A stretch of DNA of 64,000 bases, taken from assembly GCF_038070105.1 (NCBI RefSeq), contig NZ_JBBPBZ010000002.1, positions 1,996,001 to 2,060,000 on the forward strand. The letters are read 5' to 3'. Within the stretch, counting starts at the first letter, position 1, and the number at the start of each line of letters is the position of its first letter. The notes beneath the pieces were generated by a model that did no database searches, was not told where the DNA came from, and worked only from the letters and a program-made list of their open reading frames with translations. This stretch comes from Methylocystis sp. IM3 (GTDB lineage: Bacteria > Pseudomonadota > Alphaproteobacteria > Rhizobiales > Beijerinckiaceae). A program made the position numbers and the translations under genes. Positions 1 through 8,779 of the stretch are shown here, in pieces.

Positions 1-1
1 C

Positions 2-721
2 TGGACGCGCGACGGGCGCGTCACCGTCGAGGGCAAGACCTATCCGCTGGCGCTCCACGGCTTCGCCTGGAAAAAATGTTTCGAGATCGCGGAGAGGCGT
101 CCCGATTATCTGCGGCTCGTGCTGCTGGACGACGCCGAGACCCATGCGCTCTATCCGTTCGCCTTTCGGTTCGAAGTCGAGTTCCAGCTCCGCAAGGGCG
201 CGCTGGACAATAATCTCATCGTCACGAACACGGACCCGCGGCCCCTGCCCTACGCCTGCGGCCTGCATCCCGCCTTCCGCTGGCCCCTCGCCGGCTCGGG
301 CGCCGAGCACGCCATCATTTTCGAGAAGCCGGAAAATCCCGACGTGCCGATCATCGGACCGGGCGGCCTCTTCTCGAAGCCTGCGCGCCGAACTCCGCTC
401 GAAGGGAACCGCCTGCCGCTCGAGCCGCAGATGTTCGCCCGCGACGCCTTGTGCTTCCTGAATATCGACAGCCGAAGCCTCGTCTTCGACAATGGGGCCG
501 GCGCGCGGCTGAAAGTGACGCTCGACGACTTCCCCCATGTCGGCTTCTGGACGCTGCCGCCGGCGCCCTATCTCTGTATCGAACCCTGGACCGGATATGG
601 CGACCCGGAGGATTTTCACGGCGATCTCTACCAGAAGCCCTCCATGCGTATTCTCGCGCCTGGGGCCCGGGCGCGGCACGGCGCGCGTTTTGCCTTTGAG
701 CGGAACCCCGCTTCCGGTTAG
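2..721 (+). CDS. Aldose 1-epimerase family protein (5' end outside window)
   Basis: Mutarotase-fold protein that would interconvert the anomers of a hexose or hexose phosphate; the actual sugar cannot be told. The frame is open from the left edge, so the 239 residues seen are the C-terminal part of the gene. The conserved LHGFAW stretch lies at the edge, GLHPAFRW (second conserved His) about 87 residues in, and CIEPWTG near the end carries the Glu that acts as base in this family. A GTG at 119 is internal, because clear family sequence precedes it. It ends 36 bases before the start chosen for the cysteine synthase, so the two may be co-transcribed. Confidence 0.8.
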   Translation, partial: WTRDGRVTVEGKTYPLALHGFAWKKCFEIAERRPDYLRLVLLDDAETHALYPFAFRFEVEFQLRKGALDNNLIVTNTDPRPLPYACGLHPAFRWPLAGSGAEHAIIFEKPENPDVPIIGPGGLFSKPARRTPLEGNRLPLEPQMFARDALCFLNIDSRSLVFDNGAGARLKVTLDDFPHVGFWTLPPAPYLCIEPWTGYGDPEDFHGDLYQKPSMRILAPGARARHGARFAFERNPASG

Positions 722-757
722 GAAATGAGATCGTTCCACATCGGGGAATCGCTTTTC

Positions 758-1789
758 ATGACCATCGCCGCCAGCGTTATCGAGGCCATTGGCCGCACGC
801 CGCTGATCGAATTGCGCGCCGCGTCCAAGGCCACGGGTTGCCGCATCCTCGGCAAGGCGGAGTTCATGAATCCCGGCGGCTCGGTCAAGGATCGCGCCGC
901 CCTCTTCATCGTGCAGGACGCCATCGCGAAGGGCGCGCTGAAGCCAGGCGGCGTCATCGTCGAGGGCACGGCGGGAAATACCGGCATCGGCCTCGCCCTC
1001 GTCGCCAACGCCATGGGCTTTCGCACGGTCATCGTCATCCCGGAGACCCAGAGCCAGGAAAAGAAGGACATGCTGCGGCTTCAGGGCGCGCAGCTCGTCG
1101 AGGTGCCGGCCGTCCCCTACGCCAATCCCAATAATTACGTGAAGGTCTCCGGCCGCCTTGCCGAGCGGCTGGCGAAGGAAGACCCGGCGGGGGCCGTCTG
1201 GGCCAATCAGTTCGACAATGTCGCCAACCGCGAGGCGCATATCGTCACGACCGGCCCGGAGATTTACGAGGAGCTCGGCGGCAAGGTCGACGGCTTCATC
1301 TGCGCCTGCGGGACGGGCGGGACGCTCGCGGGCGTCGGCATGGCGCTGAAGGCGCGCAATCCGGCGATCCGGATCGGCTTGGCCGACCCCTTCGGCGCGG
1401 CCCTGTATTCTTATTATACCAGCGGCGTGCTGAAGGCCGAGGGCTCCTCCATCACGGAAGGGATCGGTCAGGGCCGCATCACCGCCAATCTCGAAGACGC
1501 GCCGATCGACGTCGCCTATCAGATCCCCGACAGCGAGGCGCTCGACATCGTCTTCGCCCTCGCCGAGGAGGAAGGGCTGCTGCTCGGCGGCTCGTCGGGA
1601 ATCAATGTGGCGGGCGCCATCCGCCTCGCCCGCGACCTCGGCCCCGGCCACACCATCGTGACGATCCTCTGCGACGGCGGCGCCCGCTACGCCTCGAAAC
1701 TCTTCAACGTCGCCTTCCTGCGCAGCCAGAACCTGCCGACGCCGAAATGGCTGGAGAGGCAGGTCGCGATCGATCCGGGTTTCGTCTGA
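758..1789 (+). CDS. cysK: Cysteine synthase A (O-acetylserine sulfhydrylase)
   Basis: PLP enzyme that makes cysteine from O-acetylserine and sulfide in the cytoplasm. The 343 residues carry NPGGSVKDRAA near residue 40, with the Lys that holds PLP, then GTAGNTG (substrate loop), GTGGT (phosphate loop) and a C-terminal GGSSG. The ending after CDGGARYASKLFN is the longer form common in Alphaproteobacteria. I chose ATG 758 over ATG 725 because the family begins with a helix like SVIEAIGRTPL and a GGGGA stretch lies upstream of 758. A cystathionine beta-synthase-like activity is the main alternative. Confidence 0.88.
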   Translation: MTIAASVIEAIGRTPLIELRAASKATGCRILGKAEFMNPGGSVKDRAALFIVQDAIAKGALKPGGVIVEGTAGNTGIGLALVANAMGFRTVIVIPETQSQEKKDMLRLQGAQLVEVPAVPYANPNNYVKVSGRLAERLAKEDPAGAVWANQFDNVANREAHIVTTGPEIYEELGGKVDGFICACGTGGTLAGVGMALKARNPAIRIGLADPFGAALYSYYTSGVLKAEGSSITEGIGQGRITANLEDAPIDVAYQIPDSEALDIVFALAEEEGLLLGGSSGINVAGAIRLARDLGPGHTIVTILCDGGARYASKLFNVAFLRSQNLPTPKWLERQVAIDPGFV

Positions 1790-1811
1790 TCTCGGCTCCT
1801 CCCGGTCTGGC

Positions 1812-2426
1812 TCAGTCGGGCCGAGCCATCATTTCCCGCGCCTGCGCCACATCTTCCGGCTCGTTCACATTGAAGAACGGGTCGCGCGGCGCGACGGGCC
1901 AGTCTACCGTTACATTCGGGTAGCGCGCGATGAAGGCCGAGACCTTGCGGACGCCCTCCTCCACCAGCGCCCGGCGCAGTTCCTCGCGCAGCGCGACGGG
2001 CCAGAGCGCCACCGCGTGATGGACCCGCCCGCCAGACGCCGCGACGGCGATCCGCGCCCCGGCGGCGTCGCGGGCCGCGTCGAGACGCTCGGCGAGATCG
2101 GCGGGCAGGAAAGGCGTATCGGCGGGGGCGCTGAGAATGTCCGTCACGTCCGGCCAGTGGGCGCGCGCGTAATCCAGTCCCGCCAGCACACCGGCGAGCG
2201 GGCCGGCGAATCCCTCGACGCTGTCGGAAACGACCGGCAGGCCGAAGGCGGAAAAGCGCGCGGGGTCGCCATTGGCGTTGAGAACAAGGCCGGCGCATTG
2301 CGGGCCGAGCCGCTCGATGGCGTGGGTGAGAATGGGGCGACCACCGAGCTCGAGAAGCGGCTTGTCGCCGCCGCCCATCCTGCGCGCCAGCCCGCCCGCG
2401 AGAAGAACGCCGCCACAATGCCGCAT
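1812..2426 (-). CDS. mobA: Molybdenum cofactor guanylyltransferase
   Basis: Transfers GMP from GTP to molybdopterin, giving the guanine dinucleotide cofactor used by enzymes of the DMSO-reductase family. The 204 residues have the nucleotidyltransferase start GGVLLAGGLARRMGGGDKPLL (GG, RMG and Lys loop), a PLAGVLAGL helix, SAPADTPFLP with the metal-binding Asp, and the late FFNVNEPED. Length is normal. It is convergent with the cysteine synthase; moaD and moaE lie about 6 kb away, so molybdopterin genes are scattered here. Confidence 0.9.
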   Translation of the reverse strand: MRHCGGVLLAGGLARRMGGGDKPLLELGGRPILTHAIERLGPQCAGLVLNANGDPARFSAFGLPVVSDSVEGFAGPLAGVLAGLDYARAHWPDVTDILSAPADTPFLPADLAERLDAARDAAGARIAVAASGGRVHHAVALWPVALREELRRALVEEGVRKVSAFIARYPNVTVDWPVAPRDPFFNVNEPEDVAQAREMMARPD

Positions 2427-2502
2427 GGTCTCAGCCGCCCTTGCAAGAAAAGCCCCGAGGGTCGATCTACCTCAAAGCACGGTTTTACGGAAAGGAGCTT
2501 TC

Positions 2503-2886
2503 ATGCTGTCTCGTCGCGCCCTTCTCGCCTCCCTCGCCTTTCTCGGCTCGCTTACGGCCGCCCTCGCCGCCGAGAAGCCCTTTACGCAGGAGGCGCTCGC
2601 GGCCGCGCAGGGCGCCGGCAAGCCGATCATCGTCCATGTCTATGCGCCCTGGTGCCCGACCTGCCGGGCGCAGGAGCCAATTCTTCACAAGCTTGAATCC
2701 GAGCCGAAATTCGCGGGCGCGGAGGCGTTTCGCGTCGATTTCGACGGGCAGAAGGACGCGGTTCGGGCGCTGAAGGCGAGCGCGCAAAGCACCATCATCG
2801 TCTTCAAGGGCGCAAAGGAGGTCGGCCGCTCGGTGGGCGAGACGAATCCAAAGGCCATCGCCGATCTGATCGACAAGGCGCTTTGA
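2503..2886 (+). CDS. Thioredoxin-fold protein, exported (CPTC motif)
   Basis: Small thioredoxin of 127 residues with an N-terminal signal peptide (hydrophobic core LLASLAFLGSLTAALA, likely cleavage before AEKPF) and the active site APWCPTC. The start at ATG 2503 is set by the Shine-Dalgarno AAAGGAG at 2491-2496 and by the signal peptide. A CcdA-type membrane protein starts two bases after its stop. The pair therefore looks like a split DsbD: CcdA carries electrons across the inner membrane and this protein hands them to periplasmic disulfides or cytochrome c maturation. That role is inferred from context. Confidence 0.85.
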   Translation: MLSRRALLASLAFLGSLTAALAAEKPFTQEALAAAQGAGKPIIVHVYAPWCPTCRAQEPILHKLESEPKFAGAEAFRVDFDGQKDAVRALKASAQSTIIVFKGAKEVGRSVGETNPKAIADLIDKAL

Positions 2887-2887
2887 G

Positions 2888-3610
2888 GTGAGCGCCGGCG
2901 CCCTCGGCCTCGCTTTTGTCGCCGGGCTGCTCTCGGCGCTCTCCCCTTGCGTGCTGCCGCTGCTGCCGCTCGTTCTCGGCGCGGCGGCGGCCGAACACAA
3001 ATGGGCGCCGGCCCTGCTCGCACTCGGCGTCGCGCTGTCCTTTGTCGTCATTGGTCTTTTCGTGGCGACAATCGGCTTTTCCATCGGGCTCGACGCGGGC
3101 GTATTCCGCACCGTCGCGGCGGCGCTGATGATGGCTGTCGGCGTCATTCTGCTTTTCCCCGCCCTGCAGGCGCGCGTCGCGGCGGCGGGCGGGCCGCTGA
3201 GCGATCGCCTGAACGCCGCTTTCGGCGGGGAACCATCTCGCGGGCTTTTCGGACAATTTACCGTCGGTCTTCTACTCGGAGCGGTGTGGAGCCCCTGCGT
3301 CGGCCCGACGCTCGGCGCCGCCTCCGTGCTGGCGGCGCGGGGCGAGGATCTCATCGCCGTCGCTGTGACCATGGGCGTCTTCGGCGCCGGCGCCGCGGCG
3401 CCCCTGCTCCTTCTCGGCCTTCTGTCGCGCAAGGCGTTCATGCACTGGCGAGATTCGCTGCTTGCGGCCTCCAAGCGCATGAAACAGGCGCTGGGGCTCG
3501 TCTTCCTGGCGCTCGGCCTGCTCGTCATCAGCGGCGCGGACAAATCTCTCGAAACCGTACTGGTCTCCGCCTCGCCCGAATGGCTCACGCAGCTGACGAC
3601 GCGCTTCTGA
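2888..3610 (+). CDS. ccdA: CcdA/DsbD-like thiol-reductant membrane protein
   Basis: Inner-membrane protein of about six hydrophobic segments that passes reducing equivalents from cytoplasmic thioredoxin to the periplasm. Two prolines flank the first conserved Cys in LSPCVLPLLPL (about residue 20), and the second Cys sits in VWSPCVGPTLG (about residue 138); these form the redox pair of the family. The GTG start at 2888 follows the thioredoxin stop by one base, so translation is probably coupled. 240 residues is the usual CcdA size. It could serve either cytochrome c biogenesis or general periplasmic disulfide reduction. Confidence 0.85.
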   Translation: MSAGALGLAFVAGLLSALSPCVLPLLPLVLGAAAAEHKWAPALLALGVALSFVVIGLFVATIGFSIGLDAGVFRTVAAALMMAVGVILLFPALQARVAAAGGPLSDRLNAAFGGEPSRGLFGQFTVGLLLGAVWSPCVGPTLGAASVLAARGEDLIAVAVTMGVFGAGAAAPLLLLGLLSRKAFMHWRDSLLAASKRMKQALGLVFLALGLLVISGADKSLETVLVSASPEWLTQLTTRF

Positions 3611-3733
3611 GCGGCCGTTGACCCCCCGTTTCAAATCGTATCGCCCTAAGGGCTTGGTCCTTTAGCCAAAAATTAAAAGCGGCCGCGCTACAAAGTGGCC
3701 ACTGTGTTGTTGTACGGTATGTGAGTTGACAAA
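3611..3733. other. Intergenic region upstream of sciP
   Basis: This 123 bp gap holds no recognisable gene. I searched it for the CtrA box TTAA-N7-TTAA and found none; it contains only single A/T-rich half-motifs. There is no strong ribosome-binding site directly before the sciP ATG. Confidence 0.5.
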
Positions 3734-4009
3734 ATGACCGAGACGCATCGTCCGCGTGTCAAATATGTAATTGGACCCGACGGCAGCCCCCTGACCATCG
3801 CGGATCTTCCCCCGCCGACGACAAAGCGCTGGGTCATTCGCCGCAAAGCGGAAGTTGTCGCCGCCGTGCGCGGCGGGCTTCTCTCCCTCGACGAGGCATG
3901 CAGCCGCTACACGCTCACGGTCGACGAATTTCTGAGCTGGCAAATTTCAATCGATCAGCACGGCCTCGCCGGCCTGCGCACCACCCGCCTCCAGCAATAT
4001 CGACTTTAA
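3734..4009 (+). CDS. sciP: CtrA inhibitor SciP (DUF1153)
   Basis: Small helix-turn-helix protein (91 residues) that in Caulobacter binds the master regulator CtrA and blocks its recruitment of RNA polymerase. The conserved family core is visible: VKYVIGPDGSPLT near the start, PPPTTKRWVIRRKAEVV in the middle, and LLSLDEACSRYTLTVDEFLSW forming the helix-turn-helix. Length and motif order match the family exactly. Together with cpdR and the rcdA-type gene about 34 kb away it shows that the full CtrA control circuit operates in this organism. Confidence 0.92.
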   Translation: MTETHRPRVKYVIGPDGSPLTIADLPPPTTKRWVIRRKAEVVAAVRGGLLSLDEACSRYTLTVDEFLSWQISIDQHGLAGLRTTRLQQYRL

Positions 4010-4168
4010 AAAATCTCCCATACGCCTCGGTCTATCGGGCCAGCCAAGCCCCTCCCTCTCTCGGGGTGGGTGGCCCCCCGCGGCGTCGCGCTCGCAGGGT
4101 TTGAGTTTCTTGCGCCTCGCGGATCGCGCCGGCAGCCCTGACGGCGCCCCGCGCGCGCCGATTCCCCG

Positions 4169-5164
4169 CTATGCGGGCGGCGGTTCTTCCGTCTCGCCTT
4201 CGACCGCGTGTCGCAATTTTTCGATCAGCTTCTTGCGCTCGAAAAGCGCCACCACGACGAGGGCCGCGAGAAGCGGGATGATAAGGTAGAACAGGCGCCA
4301 GACAAGAAGCGCGGCCAGAACCTGGAGACGCGGCACCTCGGGCATCAGATTGATGAAGATGAGCTCAAAGATGCCGAGGCCGCCCGGCGCGTGGGAGACC
4401 AGCGCCGCCGAGAAGGACAAAAGGAAGGCGCCGAGCACGACGACATAGCCGGGGTTCCCCTGCTCCGGCAGCGCGAAATAGATGATGCCCGCCGCGCCGA
4501 TAAGTTCCAGCGGCGCCGCGAAGAGTTGGCGCACCATGATGTCGGGGCGCGGGTAAAGGATCTCGAAGCGGCCCAGCCGGAAGGGCCGAAAATGCATCAG
4601 CGAGCCCGCGACATAAAGCGCCACGAAGCCGAGGCAGATGAGCCCCACCGTGCGCGCCGTATGCGGATGGGTGAAAATATCCGGCAGGAAGCCAGCGAGG
4701 CGCTGCATCATGCCCGGATCGTAGGTCAGCAGAACGCCGCCGAGGAGAACATTGCCGAAGGCGAAGGTATAGGAGCACAGCACCACCAGCGCGGCGACCT
4801 GCGTCGCGGACAGGCCCTTGGTGGAATAGGCGCGATAGCGCACCATCGCGCCCGAAAAGACGCTGGCCCCGATATTGTGCGACAGCGCATAAGTGGTGAA
4901 GGAGCACATCGAGATGAACATCCAGGAGATGTGCTTTACCCCGAGATGCAGCAGCGCGATCCGGTCGTACCAGGCGAGCGCCGCATAAGCGACGAGCGTG
5001 GAGAGGAAGGCGAAGAGATAATCGGTCGGCGGTATGGCCTTGAGATTGGCCCAGACTTCGGTCCCCACCGACTCGCCCTGAAACTCATGGTAGAGCAGGT
5101 AAAAGGAGCCGACGACCGCAAGCAGCCCGACCACGGGCCAGAAATATTCCGCCAGTTTTCTCAT
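4169..5164 (-). CDS. Lysylphosphatidylglycerol synthase transmembrane-region protein (YbhN/UPF0104)
   Basis: Integral membrane protein of 331 residues, most of it hydrophobic. It corresponds to the flippase-like N-terminal region of MprF without the aminoacyltransferase domain. Recognisable family stretches are SHNIGASVFSGAMVRYRAYS (residues about 94-113) and SHAPGGLGIFE (about residue 258), the most conserved motif of the family. The substrate is unknown; a lipid is likely. It lies alone between sciP and a Yip1-type gene. Confidence 0.8.
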   Translation of the reverse strand: MRKLAEYFWPVVGLLAVVGSFYLLYHEFQGESVGTEVWANLKAIPPTDYLFAFLSTLVAYAALAWYDRIALLHLGVKHISWMFISMCSFTTYALSHNIGASVFSGAMVRYRAYSTKGLSATQVAALVVLCSYTFAFGNVLLGGVLLTYDPGMMQRLAGFLPDIFTHPHTARTVGLICLGFVALYVAGSLMHFRPFRLGRFEILYPRPDIMVRQLFAAPLELIGAAGIIYFALPEQGNPGYVVVLGAFLLSFSAALVSHAPGGLGIFELIFINLMPEVPRLQVLAALLVWRLFYLIIPLLAALVVVALFERKKLIEKLRHAVEGETEEPPPA

Positions 5165-5335
5165 GGAGCCTGTCGCGTTAGACCTATCGGGCGAGCTTAG
5201 AAAGCGAGGCCGCTACTGGCCTGTTCCCTCCCTCGCATGTAAGAGGTCCGCGAGCAAGCGCCAAGTGCCGCCGCATGGTGCATCGGCGCCGTGGGGAGCG
5301 ACAAAAAAGTCCTGAAAACCAACCGGATGGACGCC

Positions 5336-5902
5336 ATGAAGGATCTGATTTCGCGGGTCAAGGGCTTGATCCTCTCTCCCCAGAAGGAATGGGAGACCAT
5401 CGAGACGGAACGAACATCCGTCCTGAGCCTTTACCGGGGGTATATTGTCATTCTCGCGGCGATCCCGCCTTTCGCGAGCTTTCTTGGCGCATGGTTCTTC
5501 GGCATGCGCGGGCTGCATCCGACATTTACGGCCGGCCTCTTTCGCGCCGCCGTGCAGTATCTGCTGAGCCTGCCGGCGCTGTTCGCCGTCGCTTTCGTGA
5601 TCTCGATGGCCGCGCCCTTTTTCGACGGCAAGAGCGACGACCGCCGCGCGCTGGCGCTCGCCGCCTACTCCTATACGCCCGCCTGGCTGGCGGCCGCCTT
5701 TGGCCTGGTGCCCGGCCTTCGCTTCCTCGACGTGCTCGGCTTCTACGGCATTTATGTTTTCTCGCTCGGCCTCAACCGCATGATGCGCGTGCCGAAGGAT
5801 AATCTTGACGTGTTCACCCTGGTTGCGCTGTTCCTCACCGTAGCCATGGGCGCGCTGCACGCCTGGATCGTCTCGACGATCGCGCCGCAACAACTGATCT
5901 GA
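5336..5902 (+). CDS. Yip1-family membrane protein
   Basis: Membrane protein of 188 residues with a short amphipathic lead (LISRVKGLILSPQKEWETI) followed by about five hydrophobic segments, the layout of bacterial Yip1-domain proteins. No catalytic motif is visible and the function of bacterial members is unknown. ATG 5327 (three codons upstream) and GTG 5291 are alternative starts; 5336 is chosen because the conserved sequence begins there. Convergent with the hybrid kinase, one base apart. Confidence 0.7.
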   Translation: MKDLISRVKGLILSPQKEWETIETERTSVLSLYRGYIVILAAIPPFASFLGAWFFGMRGLHPTFTAGLFRAAVQYLLSLPALFAVAFVISMAAPFFDGKSDDRRALALAAYSYTPAWLAAAFGLVPGLRFLDVLGFYGIYVFSLGLNRMMRVPKDNLDVFTLVALFLTVAMGALHAWIVSTIAPQQLI

Positions 5903-5903
5903 G

Positions 5904-8015
5904 CTAACAGGCCCGCGCGAAGGACAGCGCCTTTTTGATATCCTCCAGGGAGGCGGGCTTCGTCATGTGGAGGTCGAAACCCGCCTCGCGTGTGCGGCGG
6001 CGCGTCTCCTCGCCGCCCCATCCCGTGAGCGCGACGAGGGTCGCCGCCTTGCCCGCAGGGCTCGACCGCAGGCGGCGGGCGGTCTCGAAACCATCGAGGC
6101 CCGGCATTCCGAGATCGAGAAAGACGAGGCCGGGCAAAAAACTTTCGAAAGCCTCGATCCCTCGCGCGCCGTCATTTGCGGCGCGGACCTTCGCGCCCAT
6201 GGCGCGCAGCAGCATGGACATGCTGAGCGCCGCATCTTCATTGTCGTCGATGACAAGCACGCGCTCTGGCGCCGGGGGGACTTCCCCGACGCCCACGTCC
6301 GTCGCCGCGCGCGCCGCGCCCTGCGCCAGTAAAGGCAGACGTAGAACGAAGCGGCTGCCCTGCCCGGGCCCGGCGCTCTCCGCCGTCGCGTCCCCGCCAT
6401 GCATGGCGACCAGCGAGCGCACCAGCGCCAGGCCGATGCCCAGCCCCCCTTGCGCGCGGTCGCGGGTGCGGTCGACCTGGGCAAAAAGTTCGAACACATG
6501 CGGCAGCAAATCTGGCGGAATGCCGACGCCCGTATCGGTGACGCTCACCACCGCCTCGGCGCCGGACGCGTAAGCCTCGACCTCTACCCGCCCGCCGGGC
6601 TCGGTATATTTCGCGGCGTTGTTGAGAAGGTTGCAAATGACCTGCGTCAACCGAACCGGATCCCCCTCGACGTGAAGCGGCTGCTCCGGCGGCCGGACCA
6701 TCAAGGCGATCCGGCTGGCGTCCAGAAAGGGCTCGCTCGCCTCGATGGCCTGCCGGATGACCTCGGCGATGTCGAGCGGCTCCATCTTCAGCTCGATCTT
6801 GCCGCTGCGGATGCGCGAAACCTCCATCAGATCGTCGACCAGCCGGACGATATGGTCGACCTGTCGCTCCATCATCTCCTGAACCCGGGGCGCCTTGGGG
6901 TCTCCCCCATCGAGCCTGCGCAAGAGCTGGAGGCCGCTGCGAATTGGCGCGAGCGGATTGCGCAGTTCATGCGCCAAGGTCGCCAGGTACTCGTCTTTCC
7001 GCCGGGCGGCGTCTCGCAGCGCCTGCTCCATCTTGAGCCGCTCCATCGCCATGGCGACAAGATGGCTCACTGCCTGCATGACTTCGATTTCGTCGAGCGT
7101 GAATGTCGGCCGCGATTTGGCGCCGAAGGAGAGCGTGCCGATGAGCTTGCGCTGTGACATCAGGGGGTGGCAGCAATAGGCCTGGACGCCATAGGATTTC
7201 ACGAGCGCCGTGCGCACATCCTCCTCGCAGGAAATGTGCTCGGCGACGATGCGCTCCCGATCGCGCGCGACGCAGCCGCAAACGGCGACGCCGAAATCCA
7301 GATTTTCGATCTCCGCGGCCTGCGCTTCCGGGATGCCGGCATAGGCATTGAGGCGGAGACGGTTCGCGCTGTCGGCGAGAACGAAATTGAAGAAGACGTC
7401 GCAGTCGAGGAACTGCATCACCTCCGTGCAAAGTTCGGTGACCACTCCCTGGACGTCGCTCGACTGCAAGAGCCGCGCGGCCGTGTTCGAGAGAAGCTCG
7501 TTGCGGCGGACGTTCCACTGCAAGGCTTTCTCGGCCGACTTCCGGTCGGTGATGTCCTGCGTGATTCCGAAGCCGCCGATGAGATGGCCATGCTCGTCGA
7601 ATTCGAGATCCGCTTTCTCGCGGACCCATTTGACGACGCCATCGACGATGATGCGATGTTCGATGTCATAGGGCTCGCCGCGCAAGGCGGCCATCCACCT
7701 TTCATCGACATAGGCGCGATCTTCTGGATGAACGGCCTCGAGAAAGGTCTGATAGGACTGCGGCGCGCCAGGCTCCGCGCCGAATATGCGGCTGTTTTCC
7801 TCTGACCAGGTAAGGATGTTCTGGCGTGAGTCGAGCCGCCACCAGCCGATCTGTCCGAGCTTCTGCGCGCGCGCAAAATTCTCGTAAGGCCCGATTCGCG
7901 GCGCAGGGGCGCCCTCGGACCGTCCCCTGTCGGGGTCGCCTCGACCGACAGCGCCCTCGGTCATCTCGCCCATCTTCCGCACCCGTAAGGGCATCTCCAA
8001 ACCGGGAGTTTTCAT
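5904..8015 (-). CDS. Hybrid sensor histidine kinase (PAS-GAF-HisKA-HATPase-REC)
   Basis: Cytoplasmic hybrid kinase of about 703 residues; no membrane segment is visible. In order: a PAS domain (about residues 40-150, with the PAC ending GFGITQDITDRKSAE), a GAF domain (about 165-320), the H-box ATLAHELRNPLAPI, N-box LNNAAKY, G1 box DTGVGIPP, and a C-terminal receiver with acidic pocket VIDDNED, phospho-acceptor FLDLGMPG and Lys in TKPA. The GAF has several cysteines (CGCVARD, AYCCHP), so ligand or redox sensing is possible. TTG 8036, ATG 7994 and ATG 7973 are alternative starts. No cognate regulator lies next to it. Confidence 0.9.
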   Translation of the reverse strand: MKTPGLEMPLRVRKMGEMTEGAVGRGDPDRGRSEGAPAPRIGPYENFARAQKLGQIGWWRLDSRQNILTWSEENSRIFGAEPGAPQSYQTFLEAVHPEDRAYVDERWMAALRGEPYDIEHRIIVDGVVKWVREKADLEFDEHGHLIGGFGITQDITDRKSAEKALQWNVRRNELLSNTAARLLQSSDVQGVVTELCTEVMQFLDCDVFFNFVLADSANRLRLNAYAGIPEAQAAEIENLDFGVAVCGCVARDRERIVAEHISCEEDVRTALVKSYGVQAYCCHPLMSQRKLIGTLSFGAKSRPTFTLDEIEVMQAVSHLVAMAMERLKMEQALRDAARRKDEYLATLAHELRNPLAPIRSGLQLLRRLDGGDPKAPRVQEMMERQVDHIVRLVDDLMEVSRIRSGKIELKMEPLDIAEVIRQAIEASEPFLDASRIALMVRPPEQPLHVEGDPVRLTQVICNLLNNAAKYTEPGGRVEVEAYASGAEAVVSVTDTGVGIPPDLLPHVFELFAQVDRTRDRAQGGLGIGLALVRSLVAMHGGDATAESAGPGQGSRFVLRLPLLAQGAARAATDVGVGEVPPAPERVLVIDDNEDAALSMSMLLRAMGAKVRAANDGARGIEAFESFLPGLVFLDLGMPGLDGFETARRLRSSPAGKAATLVALTGWGGEETRRRTREAGFDLHMTKPASLEDIKKALSFARAC

Positions 8016-8060
8016 CCGTCTGGAGGGCGCAGGCAAGCTTGGCGCTGCACATGAATTGTA

Positions 8061-8528
8061 TCAGGACCGATCCGACCAGCGCGCCGCCGCAGCGTCGTCC
8101 TCGCTTTTGGCCGCCACCCAGCCGCCCTCGGAGCCATCCGTGCGCCGCTCCTTCTTCCAGAAAGGGGCGCGGGTCTTGAGATAGTCCATCATGAATTCCG
8201 CCGCGGCAAAGGCTTCGCCCCGGTGGCGCGCCGCCGCGACGACAAGCACGATGCGCTCGCCGGGGCGGATGGAGCCGTGGCGGTGGATCACCGTGAGGCC
8301 GACGAGCGGCCAGCGCGACAACGCCTCTTGGGCGACCCGCGAAATCTCCTCCTCGGCCATTCCGGGGTAATGTTCGAGTTCGAGCGCCGCGAGCGAACCG
8401 TCCTCGTCCCGGCACAGCCCGATGAAGGTCACGACCGCGCCGACATCCCGGCGTCCTTGGGTGAGCAGCGCCTCCTCGTGGGCGGGATCGAAATCGCCGG
8501 CCTGCACGCGAACCGTGGGAGACGCCAT
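8061..8528 (-). CDS. moaE: Molybdopterin synthase catalytic subunit
   Basis: Large subunit of molybdopterin synthase, which puts the two dithiolene sulfurs into precursor Z. The 155 residues show GAVVTFIGLCRD, LELEHYPGMAEEE, VIHRHGSI and the C-terminal MMDYLKTRAPFWKKE, whose lysines belong to the active site. The start is ATG 8528, which overlaps the moaD stop (TGATG), so synthesis of the two subunits is coupled. An upstream extension of the frame has no family sequence and is excluded. Confidence 0.93.
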   Translation of the reverse strand: MASPTVRVQAGDFDPAHEEALLTQGRRDVGAVVTFIGLCRDEDGSLAALELEHYPGMAEEEISRVAQEALSRWPLVGLTVIHRHGSIRPGERIVLVVAAARHRGEAFAAAEFMMDYLKTRAPFWKKERRTDGSEGGWVAAKSEDDAAAARWSDRS

Positions 8529-8779
8529 CAGCCGCCCGTCATCGGCGGGAAGAAGGCGATCTCGCGCGCGGCCGCGATCGGCGCGTCCGGGGCGGCGTGG
8601 GTCTTGTCGATGGCGGCGCGGATCGTTTTGGGATTGGCGAAGGCGGCGGCGTAGCCCTCGCCCCGCGCCGCGAGCCAATCCACGAGCTGGCGGACGGTTT
8701 CGATCTCGCCGGGCGGCGAAATTTCCTCTTCCGAGAGCCCGATCCGTTCGCGCACCCAGGCGAAATAGACGGCCTTCAT
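8528..8779 (-). CDS. moaD: Molybdopterin synthase sulfur-carrier subunit
   Basis: Ubiquitin-like sulfur carrier of 83 residues. It begins MKAVYFAWVRERIG and ends in the essential Gly-Gly, whose thiocarboxylate donates sulfur to MoaE. The ATG at 8779 overlaps the end of pgsA by four bases and its stop overlaps the moaE start, so pgsA, moaD and moaE form one tight transcriptional unit. Confidence 0.92.
   Translation of the reverse strand: MKAVYFAWVRERIGLSEEEISPPGEIETVRQLVDWLAARGEGYAAAFANPKTIRAAIDKTHAAPDAPIAAAREIAFFPPMTGG

Noticed and set aside
3611..3733. Possible CtrA box upstream of sciP
   Set aside because: Searched for TTAA-N7-TTAA on both strands; no match.
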